Below, one piece after another: positions 55,591 through 63,733 of a stretch of DNA of 64,000 nucleotides (positions within the stretch are counted from its first letter, which is position 1; each line of letters starts with the position of its first letter). Both the position numbers and the translations under genes were made by a program. The notes below the pieces were generated by a model that saw nothing but the letters and a program-made list of their open reading frames with translations, ran no database searches and was not told the origin of the DNA. The stretch covers positions 248,001-312,000 of the forward strand of contig NZ_CP121650.1 in NCBI RefSeq assembly GCF_029714405.1, written 5' to 3'. Source of the stretch: Bradyrhizobium sp. CB82 (GTDB taxonomy: Bacteria; Pseudomonadota; Alphaproteobacteria; Rhizobiales; Xanthobacteraceae).

Positions 55591-55710
55591 CTTGCGCCAC
55601 GGTTGATGCCTTGTTGCTGTGCCGGCGAATCCCCATCTTGTGATCGGCATCGGCTGGGACAATCGACCGCGCCGGCCTGAACGGGGAGTTAGACAACGGG
55701 GAGGTTGACG

Positions 55711-56106
55711 ATGGCTGCTGCCGAACACAGCGTCGGCTTTGAGCCGGCCGATCGCCTGGCGGAAGATCGCGAGACCGTGCGCCGGCGTTTCTGGCGCAAG
55801 CTCAAGCGCGTGGTCGCGCACCTGCCGTTCGCCGAGGATCTGCTCGCCGCCTATTACTGCGCCTTCGACAAGCAGACGCCGCGCCATGTGCAGGCGTCGC
55901 TGCTGGGTGCGATCGCCTATTTCATCCTGCCGTTCGATGTCGTGCCCGACATGCTGCCGATGCTCGGCTTCACCGATGATGCCGCCGTGCTCGCGACTGC
56001 AATCAAACTGGTCGCCAGCCACATCACGCCGGACCATCGCGAGGCTGCCCGCGCCGCGCTGAAGCGCGGTATGGGCGAGGCCGAGCCGGAAGCCGAAGCA
56101 GCGTAG
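55711..56106 (+). CDS. YkvA family protein (DUF1232)
   Basis: A 131-residue protein. The DUF1232 core YCAFDKQTPRHVQASLLGAI then AYFILPFDVVPDMLPMLGFT then DDAAVLATAI is unmistakable, with a single hydrophobic stretch (about 65-85) that may enter the membrane. Flanking regions are charged helices. The function is unknown in bacteria. ATG 55711 is six bases after GGGGAGG; an ATG-like start two codons earlier is less well placed. It lies between phhB and the convergent TAXI gene. Confidence 0.9.
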   Translation: MAAAEHSVGFEPADRLAEDRETVRRRFWRKLKRVVAHLPFAEDLLAAYYCAFDKQTPRHVQASLLGAIAYFILPFDVVPDMLPMLGFTDDAAVLATAIKLVASHITPDHREAARAALKRGMGEAEPEAEAA

Positions 56107-56121
56107 TCAACACGCTGCGCC

Positions 56122-56243
56122 GTCATTGCCCGCGGAAGCCGGCAATCCATTGCGCCGCGGCTTGTTCGCGTCGTCGCGCTGCCTCTAAAATACTGGATCA
56201 CCCGCTCCAGTGCGCAATTGCGCACAAGGCGGGTGAGGACAGT
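56122..56243. repeat. Dispersed repeat with inner palindrome
   Basis: CGTCATTGCCCGCGGAAGCC then GGCAATCCATTG at the left, then CACCCGCT-CCAGTGCGCAATTGCGCACAAG-GCGGGTG near the right end; the core GTGCGCAATTGCGCAC is a perfect palindrome. It lies between convergent genes. Confidence 0.7.
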
Positions 56244-56263
56244 GAGTGGACGGATGGCGCTTT

Positions 56264-57433
56264 CTACTTCTTCTCCGACCTCGCCTGCGTCCGCGAGCCG
56301 TTCTGCGCTTCCCAGGCCTGGAATTGCTTGAACAGCGCCTCCTTGTCGGTGTCGGACACTTTAGCCGCCGCGGGATTCTGCTTCAGAAACGTCTCGAAGC
56401 GCTGGCGCGCCACCGGCTCGACACCGTGGCTGTCCAGCCATTGCTGCGCCACCGGCAGCCTGTTCCAGCCCGACAACGGGGCCGCGAGCGAGACCTCTTT
56501 CCATTTGGGATGGAAGGGCGGGTTCTGCAGCATCGGGAATTTCGTGAAGAACGCGTCCACGAACTGCGTGATCTTGCGATAACGCTCCGACTTCGGCCCC
56601 CAATTATACGCAGCGAGCACGGCCGGCACCGCGATCGTGTCGACCGTCTCGCCGTCCTTGATCAGGTTCGGATAGTCCTTTGCGGACAACGTCGCCGGCA
56701 GATAGTCGCTCTGGAGCGGCTTGGCGTAGTCCACGCCAGCAAGGTGGAAGCGGCCGTCATTGTTGAAGGTCGAAACCGACTTGTACGGCTTGCCGCCGAC
56801 GACGATCACCGCGTCGATTTCGCCGGCCTTCAGCTTCTCCATCGCGATGCGTTGCTCGATATAGACGAAGTTGGCCTTGATCCCGAGCCGCTCGAACACC
56901 GTGAGCGCGGTGACGAAGGTGCCGCCATTGGGCAGGTCGACGCTGACCTTCTTGCCCTCGAGATCCTTCAGCGTCGCAACCGACTTCGGCGCGATGACCT
57001 GCATCTCTTCGTTGTAGAGCTTGGTCACATAGGTGAACTGCTTCTTGATGTCGCTCGCAAAACCCTTGCGCTCGAGATAGTCGAGCGTGTCGGCGCGAAC
57101 GATGCCGAGATCGACGCCCTGGAGGAACAGGATGTCGGCGACGCTCTGCACCGAGCCGCGGCCGACGATCGGCAGTACGCGCAGCTTGTTGCCGTCGTCG
57201 AGCACGGAGGCCAGGTCGGCGCCGAACTGCACATAGGTGCCGCCGATGGTGCCGGTGATCAGCGTGACCGTGTTGGCGTTCAACGCCTGCTTGGTCGAGA
57301 CCGATCCGAACTGGAAGATCGCCTTCAGGCTGTCCGAGACCTTGCTTGGGTCGTATTCGGTCTGCTCGGCCTGTGCCGACAGGCCATACATCGTCATTAT
57401 GGCGGCAAGCGCCATTCTCAAAGCGTTACGCAT
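56264..57433 (-). CDS. TAXI family TRAP transporter solute-binding protein
   Basis: A 389-residue secreted protein with signal peptide RNALRMALAAIMTMYGLSAQ, cut after AQA. The binding domain has NTVTLITGTIGGTYVQFGAD, VQSVADILFLQGVDLGIVRA, EEMQVIAPKSVATLKDLEGK and DLPNGGTFVTALTVFERLGI, which fit the TAXI family. A C-terminal extension of about 70 residues is rich in charged helix. TAXI proteins usually bind amino or organic acids for a fused DctQM permease, but none is encoded here. ATG 57433 has GGGAA four bases before it. The Sel1-like gene ends 19 bp upstream, so the two form an operon. Confidence 0.86.
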   Translation of the reverse strand: MRNALRMALAAIMTMYGLSAQAEQTEYDPSKVSDSLKAIFQFGSVSTKQALNANTVTLITGTIGGTYVQFGADLASVLDDGNKLRVLPIVGRGSVQSVADILFLQGVDLGIVRADTLDYLERKGFASDIKKQFTYVTKLYNEEMQVIAPKSVATLKDLEGKKVSVDLPNGGTFVTALTVFERLGIKANFVYIEQRIAMEKLKAGEIDAVIVVGGKPYKSVSTFNNDGRFHLAGVDYAKPLQSDYLPATLSAKDYPNLIKDGETVDTIAVPAVLAAYNWGPKSERYRKITQFVDAFFTKFPMLQNPPFHPKWKEVSLAAPLSGWNRLPVAQQWLDSHGVEPVARQRFETFLKQNPAAAKVSDTDKEALFKQFQAWEAQNGSRTQARSEKK

Positions 57434-57452
57434 GATGTTCCCTGCTGAAGTC

Positions 57453-58316
57453 TTAGTCTTGAAGTTGCGTGAGGCGCGCCCGAGCCTCCGCGGATCCGAG
57501 CGCGGCGGCCTTTTGGTACCAGCTGCGTGCAGCGGCGGGATCCGCGGTGATGCTGCGCGTATCCTTGGTGCCGAGCACGGCCGGGTCAAAAGTCTGTGCC
57601 AGAACGAACGCCGCTGTCGCGTCCTGCGCATTCGCCGCGCGCTCGAGCAGCAGCCGGGCGGCGGCGATATCGCCGATCGTCATCAGGCTCCTGGCGCGCG
57701 TCATCAGCCCGGCCAGTGTGTCGGCATCGAGCGTCTTGACCGGCGGAGGCGGCGTCGGCGCAGGCGGTGGCGCGACGGGTGCGACGGCGGCCTGTGCCGG
57801 CGTCTGCGCTTGCAGCGCGTTCTGGTAGGCGGTCGCGATCGCTTCGCGGCTCGGCGCTGCCGGCGCGATGACCTCCCTGGCTTCTGCACTCGCAAGTTGC
57901 ATCGGATTCGACACGCGGGCCGGATCCTTCAGCGGAGACTGGGGCGCGACCGGCGCCGGAGGTTCCGCCGGCTGCTCTGCCGCGAGGCTGCTCATCCAGT
58001 CCTTGGCATTGACGGCGAACAGGCGGCTGACGTCGGAGTGAAACAGCGTGACCAGCACGGCGATCGCGGATGCGGCCAGCACGCTGGCCACGATCTGCGT
58101 TGCGAGGCCAACGCGCCGCACGCGGCGGGGCGCAAACTCCCGCGGATCCGGCGTGCCCAGCGGATCGGACAGAAACAGCGGGATCGGATCGTGCGGTGAA
58201 AGCTCGGTCCGGTCGGCCTGTGCCAGATGAAAGGGCATGACGTTCGGTTCGGTCGTGACTTGCTCGACGTCGAACGTCCGCGACGTGTTGGACAGACGGT
58301 AGGCCGTCCTCTCCAT
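57453..58316 (-). CDS. Single-pass membrane protein with Sel1/TPR-like repeats
   Basis: A 287-residue protein. Residues 1-66 are cytoplasmic, with LSPHDPIPLFLSDPLGTPDP. A transmembrane helix follows (about 70-92, GLATQIVASVLAASAIAVLV). A Pro/Ala-rich spacer runs to about 195 (APVAPPPAPTPPPPV). The last 90 residues contain Sel1-type helices: ARSLMTIGDIAAARLLLERA, then DATAAFVLAQTFDPAVL, then PAAARSWYQKAAALGSAEAR. The C-terminus should be periplasmic. Sel1 repeats mediate protein contacts; the role is unknown. It precedes and is probably co-transcribed with the TAXI protein gene. Confidence 0.8.
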   Translation of the reverse strand: MERTAYRLSNTSRTFDVEQVTTEPNVMPFHLAQADRTELSPHDPIPLFLSDPLGTPDPREFAPRRVRRVGLATQIVASVLAASAIAVLVTLFHSDVSRLFAVNAKDWMSSLAAEQPAEPPAPVAPQSPLKDPARVSNPMQLASAEAREVIAPAAPSREAIATAYQNALQAQTPAQAAVAPVAPPPAPTPPPPVKTLDADTLAGLMTRARSLMTIGDIAAARLLLERAANAQDATAAFVLAQTFDPAVLGTKDTRSITADPAAARSWYQKAAALGSAEARARLTQLQD

Positions 58317-58845
58317 GGTATGATGCTCCCCAAATACTGAACGCGACGCGCTGGGGCATCTCGGGTGAAGTCTTCTTGTTATTGTCCAGAAGCCCCCGCT
58401 CACTGGAACCGGTAAATCGCCGTCCGATTCAGCCCAAAAGACGACCGCGATTTGGGCGAATCAGGAAAGATTTGGGTTTGATTGAGGCAGCAGCGGGGAG
58501 TGCACCGCAATTTTGATCGCGGTGGTTGAGAATATTTTTACTATCTGGAGCATGATCCGGACCGAAGGGCCGGGTTAGCGCCAAGCGTGAAGCGGTTTTC
58601 CCTCGCGACAGCCGCGGAGCGTTTGCGCGGAGATCATGCTCAAACAATAACCCGAAGCGCGATTGACGACTCATCGCAATCTCATCGCGCCTGGGTGACG
58701 CGTTATTGCGCGTGAAGGCGGGGGCGCGGTGAGTTAGCTGCGCTGTCGACCGCGCATTCTGCTGTCATGCCCCTGACCGGGGCACGACGTCGGGCGATGA
58801 CGGCCAGCTTCGTGGCGAGCAGCATTTAGCAACATTCGCGCGACG
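58317..58845. other. 529 bp intergenic region
   Basis: No gene is supported. It contains a family C repeat (58549-58641) and a short GTCATGCCCC/GGGGCACGAC hairpin near 58764-58789. The promoter of the Sel1-TAXI pair should lie at 58320-58500. Confidence 0.6.
58549..58641. repeat. Dispersed palindromic repeat, family C
   Basis: AGCATGATCCGGACCGAAGG ... GAAGCGGTTTTCCCTCGCGA ... GCGCGGAGATCATGCTC, same orientation and layout as the copy at 40724. Confidence 0.88.
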
Positions 58846-59820
58846 TCAGGGACGCAGGATGACCTTGCCCATCGCCTGGCGGCCGGCCAGCACTTTCAGC
58901 GCATCGGCGGTCTGCGCCAGGGGGAAGGTGCGGTCGACGTGGGAGGAGATCATGCCTTCCGCTGTCCACTTCACGAGCTTCTCCAGATTGGCGCGATTCT
59001 TCGCCGGATTGAGCCGCGTCCAGGCGCCCCAGAACACGCCGCGGATGTCGCAACCCTTCAAGAGCGCGAGGTTGAGCGGCATCTTTGGGATGTCGCCAGC
59101 GGCAAAGCCGATCACCAGGAAGCGGCCTTCCCAGGCGATCGAGCGGAGCGCGGCTTCCGCGTAAGCACCGCCCACGGGATCGAAGATGATGTCGACGCCC
59201 TTGCCGTCGGTGAGCTTGCGCAGGCCTTCCTTCAGATCTTCCTTGCCGTAGTTGAGAGTCAGCTCCGCGCCGTGCGCTTTCGCGAAGGCAAGCTTCTCAT
59301 CTGACGAGGCGCAGGCGATCACCTTCAGCCCCATCAGCTTGCCGAGTTCGCAGGCCGCAAGCCCCGTGCCGCCGGCTGCGCCCAGCACCGCGAGCGTTTC
59401 GCCCGGCTTCGGGCTCGCGCGATCTTCAAGCGCATGCAGCGCGGTGCCGTAGATGATGATGATGCCGGCCGCGCGGTCGTAGTCGAGATTGTCCGGGATC
59501 TTCACGATCGAAGCGGCCGGCAGCGCGATCTTCTCGCGCGCGCCGTTATGGCCGCAGGAGGCCACCACGCGATCGCCCGCTTTCAGATCGGTCACGCCGG
59601 GGCCGACGCTCTCGATCACGCCGGCGACTTCGGCGGCCGGCGAGAACGGGAACGGCGGCTTGACCTGGTACTTGCCCTGAATCATCAGGATGTCGAAGAA
59701 ATTCAGCGCCGCCGCCTTGATCGCGATCACGGCTTCGCCGGGCCCTGCCACCGGATCCGGCACATCGGCCAGGACGAGATCGTCGGGTTGGCAATATTGC
59801 GAGCAGAGGATGGCTTTCAT
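58846..59820 (-). CDS. NADPH:quinone oxidoreductase family protein (zinc-free MDR)
   Basis: A 324-residue medium-chain reductase. The N-terminal GroES-like domain has ALNFFDILMIQGKYQVKPPF then PFSPAAEVAGVI and lacks zinc-binding Cys clusters. The Rossmann domain has AVLGAAGGTGLAACELGKLM and DIIFDPVGGAYAEAALRSIA. It ends GKVILRP. This is the QOR-like branch, reducing quinones or enoyl groups with NADPH in the cytoplasm; the substrate is unknown. ATG 59820 follows AAGGTATCGCC. A 14 bp triple repeat lies just upstream of its start (59840-59881). Confidence 0.9.
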   Translation of the reverse strand: MKAILCSQYCQPDDLVLADVPDPVAGPGEAVIAIKAAALNFFDILMIQGKYQVKPPFPFSPAAEVAGVIESVGPGVTDLKAGDRVVASCGHNGAREKIALPAASIVKIPDNLDYDRAAGIIIIYGTALHALEDRASPKPGETLAVLGAAGGTGLAACELGKLMGLKVIACASSDEKLAFAKAHGAELTLNYGKEDLKEGLRKLTDGKGVDIIFDPVGGAYAEAALRSIAWEGRFLVIGFAAGDIPKMPLNLALLKGCDIRGVFWGAWTRLNPAKNRANLEKLVKWTAEGMISSHVDRTFPLAQTADALKVLAGRQAMGKVILRP

Positions 59821-59839
59821 GGCGATACCTTCTTGAGTG

Positions 59840-59881
59840 CACTTGCTTCAGAGTACTTGCTTCAGAGCACTTGCTTGAGCG
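59840..59881. repeat. Tandem repeat, 14 bp x 3
   Basis: CACTTGCTTCAGAG, TACTTGCTTCAGAG and CACTTGCTTGAGCG are contiguous. It begins 20 bp upstream of the quinone oxidoreductase start, in its leader or promoter. Confidence 0.9.
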
Positions 59882-59988
59882 CGCTTGGCGTTTCGAAATC
59901 GGAATTATAGTTGGGCTCGTTTCTGCCGGATTTGAAGCGGCCCGACAATCCGGTTTCTTTATGGGAGCAAAACATAGGCCTATTCTCC

Positions 59989-60103
59989 GTCATTGCGAGC
60001 GAAGCGAAGCAATCCAGAATGCATCAGCGGACACAGCCTGGATTGCTTCGTCGCTTCAGCGCAAAATTGCTCCGCAATTTCGTCGCGAGCTCCTCGCAAT
60101 GAC
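59989..60103. repeat. Dispersed palindromic repeat, family B (longer copy)
   Basis: GTCATTGCGAGCGAAGCGAA then GCAATCCAGAA at left and TGGATTGCTTCGTCGCTTC ... GCGAGCTCCTCGCAATGAC at right, with an inner GCGCAAAATTGCTCCGCAATTTCGTCGC element. Same family as 47164. Confidence 0.88.
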
Positions 60104-60123
60104 GAGAGGACAGGATTCAAACG

Positions 60124-60963
60124 ATGTTTGAAACAGGCCTGCTCAGGAACAAGCGCATCCTGGTTACCGGCGGTGGCTCCGGACTTGGTGCTGCGATGGC
60201 ACGCCGCTTCCTCGCGCTCGGCGCCGAGCTCGTGATCTGCGGCCGCAAGCTCGATCGCCTCGAGGCTGCCGCTGCCGAGATGCGAAAGGAAACCGGCGGC
60301 AAGGTCACCATCATCGTCTGCGATATCCGCGAGGGAGCCCCGGTCGACGGCATGATGGATCAGATCTGGCGCGAGGCGCCGCTCGATATCCTCGTCAACA
60401 ACGCGGCCGCGACCTTCATCGCGCAGAGCGAGCATCTCTCATTCCGTGCGGCGGACGCGATCCTGGCGCCGACGCTGCACGGCGCGATGTATTGCACGCT
60501 TGCGGCGGGCCGCCGCTGGATCGAAGGCGCGCACAAGGGTGTCGTGCTGTCCATCCTCTCCACCTCGACCATCACCGGACGCGCCTTCACCGTGCCTTCA
60601 GCGATGGCGAAATCGGCCGTCCTGGCGATGACCAGGAGCCTTGCCGTGGAATGGGGACCGAAGGGCATCCGAACCGTGGCGATTGCGCCGGGTCCGTTCC
60701 CAACCGCCGGCGCCTCCGGCCAGCTGCGCCCGGAGGGCCGCGATGAGGGCTGGACGTCGCGCAATCCGCTGGGCCGCACCGGCGAGCATGCCGAACTCGC
60801 CGATCTCGCCAGCTTTCTGGTCTCTGACCGCGCTGGCTATATCAATGGCGAAATGGTCGTGATCGACGGCGGTGCCCATTTGCGCAGCTCCGGCGCCGAG
60901 GACCTGCTCGGCTGGACCGAAGCACAATGGGCTGCGCAACGCGCCGCAAGATCCAAGGGCTAG
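60124..60963 (+). CDS. SDR family oxidoreductase, 2,4-dienoyl-CoA reductase-like
   Basis: A 279-residue SDR. RILVTGGGSGLGAAMARRFL binds NADP, CDIREGAPVDGM and LVNNAAATFIAQSEHLS follow. The usual Tyr of YxxxK is absent: the site reads VPSAMAKSAVLAMTRSLAVE, i.e. Ser-x3-Lys. The same replacement occurs in 2,4-dienoyl-CoA reductases, which use another residue for catalysis. The C-terminus has GYINGEMVVIDGGAHL. It probably serves beta-oxidation of unsaturated fatty acids. ATG 60124 follows GAGGACAGG. Divergent from the quinone oxidoreductase gene. Confidence 0.88.
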   Translation: MFETGLLRNKRILVTGGGSGLGAAMARRFLALGAELVICGRKLDRLEAAAAEMRKETGGKVTIIVCDIREGAPVDGMMDQIWREAPLDILVNNAAATFIAQSEHLSFRAADAILAPTLHGAMYCTLAAGRRWIEGAHKGVVLSILSTSTITGRAFTVPSAMAKSAVLAMTRSLAVEWGPKGIRTVAIAPGPFPTAGASGQLRPEGRDEGWTSRNPLGRTGEHAELADLASFLVSDRAGYINGEMVVIDGGAHLRSSGAEDLLGWTEAQWAAQRAARSKG

Positions 60964-61089
60964 TCGGCGGGCTAGGACTTTCTTCCCTATATCCTCGTTC
61001 CGAATCAGACCCTTACAGGTTATTTTCGGTCTGGGACAAAGTCCGGCCGGGCCATCTTCCAGTCACAATATTGAGGGAACCACTCCAGC

Positions 61090-61731
61090 ATGTGGCGGGT
61101 GCTTTTTTTATCGTTGATGACTGGCGTGGCGGCGTGCGGGATGGCCGATCTTGCGCGCGCGCAAACCGCGCCAACCGCGCAACCGGCGCCAAAGGCAGCG
61201 GCCAAGCCGGCTGCTGCCGCCAAGACGGCCGCAAAGCCCGAGAGCAAGCAGGTGGCGCCGCCCCCGGCCATTGCGGGCGGTGCGGAGCCGACCCTGATCG
61301 GCCAGTTCGGCACCTGGGGCGCCTATTCGGCGACACCCAACGGCAAGAAAGTCTGTTTCGCGCTGGCAAAACCTTCGTCCTCGAAGACCAATCCGCCGAA
61401 CCGTCCGCGCGATCCGGCCTATGCCTTCGTCTCCACCCGGCCGTCGGAGAAGGTCAGCAACGAAGTCTCGGTCATGATCGGCTACGCGCTGAAACCGGGC
61501 TCCGAATCGACCCTGGAGGTCGGGGGTGCGTCCTACGCGATGTATACGCAAGGCGACGGCCTCTGGATCAAGAACGCGGCCGAGGAGGATCGGATGGTCG
61601 AGGCCATGCGCAAATCCGCCGATCTCGTGGTCAAGGGCGTCTCGGCCAAGGGGACCGAGACCACCGACACCTTCTCGCTCAAGGGCCTAGCCCAGGCCCT
61701 CGATCGAATCGCGCAGGACTGCAAGCGCTAG
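61090..61731 (+). CDS. Invasion-associated locus B (IalB) family protein
   Basis: A 213-residue secreted protein. The signal peptide is RVLFLSLMTGVAACGMADLA, cut near ARA. An Ala/Lys/Pro-rich linker covers about 25-62. The IalB domain follows with GQFGTWGAYSATPNGKKVCF, AYAFVSTRPSEKVSNEVSVM, WIKNAAEEDRMVEAMRKSAD and a final Cys in RIAQDCKR that can pair with the VCF Cys. IalB aids erythrocyte entry in Bartonella, but most alphaproteobacterial members are periplasmic proteins of unknown role. ATG 61090 starts the signal. Confidence 0.9.
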   Translation: MWRVLFLSLMTGVAACGMADLARAQTAPTAQPAPKAAAKPAAAAKTAAKPESKQVAPPPAIAGGAEPTLIGQFGTWGAYSATPNGKKVCFALAKPSSSKTNPPNRPRDPAYAFVSTRPSEKVSNEVSVMIGYALKPGSESTLEVGGASYAMYTQGDGLWIKNAAEEDRMVEAMRKSADLVVKGVSAKGTETTDTFSLKGLAQALDRIAQDCKR

Positions 61732-61789
61732 CGCAGTCGCAATCCGACTTTCCGGTTGCTATATAGAGGCAGCTCCAAGCTTCATTCCC

Positions 61790-61869
61790 GTCATTCCGGG
61801 GCGATGCGCAGCATCGAACCCGGAATCTCGAGGTTCCGGGTCTGGTCCTTCGGACCATCCCGGAACGAC
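61790..61869. repeat. Dispersed palindromic repeat, family A
   Basis: GTCATTCCGGGGCGATGCGC then AGCATCGAACCCGGAATCTC ... CCATCCCGGAACGAC. It ends 23 bp before the rlmN start. Confidence 0.87.
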
Positions 61870-61892
61870 CAAATAACCTTTAGGTCCATTCA

Positions 61893-63095
61893 ATGCAGTC
61901 GCCTGCCACGCCGCACAGCGCCACCCTGGTGGAGAAGACGCCGCTCGAAGCCTATGTGCCGCCGGCGAGGCCCTCGCTCATCGGCCTGTCGCGCAACGAG
62001 CTTGCCGAACGCCTCGGCGAGATCGGCGTTGGGCCCGCGCAGCGCAGGATGCGCGTGCAGCAATTGTGGCACTGGATCTATTTCCGCGGCGCCAGGAGTT
62101 TCGACGAGATGACCTCGATCTCGAAGGACATCCGCGCCGAGCTCGCAAAGCACTTCACTGTCGACCGGCCCGAAGTCGTGGCCGAGCAGATCTCCAACGA
62201 CGGCACCCGCAAATGGCTGTTGCGCCTGCCGAGCGGCGACAATGTCGAGAAGGCGCACGAGGTCGAGTGCGTCTACATCCCCGAGACCGATCGCGGCACG
62301 CTGTGCGTCTCCTCGCAGGTCGGTTGCACCTTGAACTGCGCCTTCTGCCACACCGGCACGCAGCGGCTGGTGCGCAACCTCACCGCCGGCGAGATCGTCG
62401 GGCAGGTCATGGTGGCGCGCGATCGCCTGAATGATTGGGCCGATCGCGAGAACGGCACGCGTCTCGTCACCAACATCGTGATGATGGGCATGGGCGAGCC
62501 GCTTTACAATTTCGACGCGGTGCGCGACGCGCTTCTTATCGTCGGAGACAATGAGGGCATCGGCATCTCCCGCCGCCGCATCACGCTGTCGACCTCGGGC
62601 GTGGTGCCGAACATCGTGCGCGCCGGCGACGAGATCGGCGTCATGCTCGCGATCTCGCTGCATGCGGTGCGCGACGAGCTGCGCAACGAGCTCGTGCCGC
62701 TCAATCGCAAATATCCGATCGCGGAATTGTTGCAGGCCTGCCGCGATTATCCGGGCGCGTCGAATGCGCGCCGCATCACCTTCGAATATGTGATGCTCAA
62801 GGGCGTCAACGATTCCCTCGACGATGCGAAGCTTCTGGTGAAGCTGTTGAAGGGCATTCCGGCCAAGATCAATCTGATCCCGTTCAATCCCTGGCCCGGT
62901 ACGGCCTATGAATGCTCGGACTGGGACCAGATCGAAAAATTCTCCGAATATATCTTCAACGCCGGCTATTCCTCCCCGGTGCGTACGCCGCGCGGCCGCG
63001 ACATCCTCGCCGCCTGCGGCCAGCTCAAATCGGAGACGGAAAAGCTCTCGGCCCGCGAGCGCCAGACGCTACGCGCGATGGCGATGACCGATTGA
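61893..63095 (+). CDS. rlmN: Dual-specificity RNA methyltransferase RlmN
   Basis: A 400-residue radical SAM enzyme. An N-terminal RNA-binding helical region has [20 protein letters not shown]. The radical SAM core has [15 protein letters not shown] (C-x3-C-x2-C iron-sulfur motif), [42 protein letters not shown] and [11 protein letters not shown]. The C-terminus [19 protein letters not shown] carries the methyl-transfer Cys. It makes 2-methyladenosine at A2503 of 23S rRNA and A37 of some tRNAs. ATG 61893 is used; the repeat just ahead leaves little room for a promoter, so it may read through from ialB. Confidence 0.96.
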   Translation: MQSPATPHSATLVEKTPLEAYVPPARPSLIGLSRNELAERLGEIGVGPAQRRMRVQQLWHWIYFRGARSFDEMTSISKDIRAELAKHFTVDRPEVVAEQISNDGTRKWLLRLPSGDNVEKAHEVECVYIPETDRGTLCVSSQVGCTLNCAFCHTGTQRLVRNLTAGEIVGQVMVARDRLNDWADRENGTRLVTNIVMMGMGEPLYNFDAVRDALLIVGDNEGIGISRRRITLSTSGVVPNIVRAGDEIGVMLAISLHAVRDELRNELVPLNRKYPIAELLQACRDYPGASNARRITFEYVMLKGVNDSLDDAKLLVKLLKGIPAKINLIPFNPWPGTAYECSDWDQIEKFSEYIFNAGYSSPVRTPRGRDILAACGQLKSETEKLSARERQTLRAMAMTD

Positions 63096-63195
63096 CATGA
63101 AGCGGCCATCAACTTCCGTCATGGCCACGGACGGGGTTCGGCATGACCGCGGGGGATGTGGTGCTGTTCACGCTCAATGATGATGGTCGCGTCCG

Positions 63196-63684
63196 ATGGC
63201 ACTGATCGGGCGCCTCGTCGTGATCTTTCTCGGCTTTCTGGCCTCGTGCCTGGTCGGCGGCATGATCGTCGTGGCTGCGCTGCTGTTTCCGGAATTCTCC
63301 GATCTCGGCGCAGGTCCCGTCGATGAAGGCACGATCGACATCCTGCTCGGCTTTGGCTTCATCTTCGTCTCCGGCTTTGCGCTCTTGCCGGCGATGGTGA
63401 TCGTCGTGATCACGGAAGCGTTCTACATCCGCAGCGCGCTCGCCTACGCGGTCGGCGGCGGGCTCGTCGGGCTCGCCTGCTATCTCGGCCTCGTCCCCTT
63501 CCATCCCGAGACGCTGCAGTTCGAGGGCATCGTGCGCCGCCATCTCGAGATCATGACCGGCGCGGGCATCGTTGCCGGTGTCGTCTACTGGATGATCGCC
63601 GGCCGCAACGCCGGCGCCTGGCGCCACCCGCCGCCCCCGCGCAAGCCGCCCCCGCCGCTGCCCGCCGCCTCGCGGCCGGAATGA
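63196..63684 (+). CDS. Hypothetical four-helix membrane protein with Pro-rich tail
   Basis: A 162-residue protein with hydrophobic segments at about 6-30, 48-75, 82-102 and 117-137. The loop after helix 1 is acidic (LFPEFSDLGAGPVDEGTIDI) and helix 2 continues LLGFGFIFVSGFALLPAMVI. The C-terminal tail RHPPPPRKPPPPLPAASRPE is Pro/Arg-rich and probably cytoplasmic. I do not recognise a named family; similar small membrane proteins sit downstream of rlmN in Bradyrhizobium-like genomes, as far as I recall. ATG 63196 opens the first helix. Confidence 0.8.
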   Translation: MALIGRLVVIFLGFLASCLVGGMIVVAALLFPEFSDLGAGPVDEGTIDILLGFGFIFVSGFALLPAMVIVVITEAFYIRSALAYAVGGGLVGLACYLGLVPFHPETLQFEGIVRRHLEIMTGAGIVAGVVYWMIAGRNAGAWRHPPPPRKPPPPLPAASRPE

Positions 63685-63733
63685 GGCGCGCCGGGGTTTT
63701 CATCCGCTCCCCGCTCGGCTAAACCGCGCGCCA

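Larger units (their letters stand above)
59821..60123. other. Divergent intergenic region, quinone oxidoreductase / SDR
   Basis: 303 bp without a supported gene. It holds a 14 bp triple repeat and a family B repeat that runs to within 20 bp of the SDR start, so the SDR promoter may be inside the repeat. Confidence 0.6.

Noticed and set aside
56264..57433. Complete TRAP transporter
   Set aside because: No DctQM or fused permease frame is present anywhere in the window.
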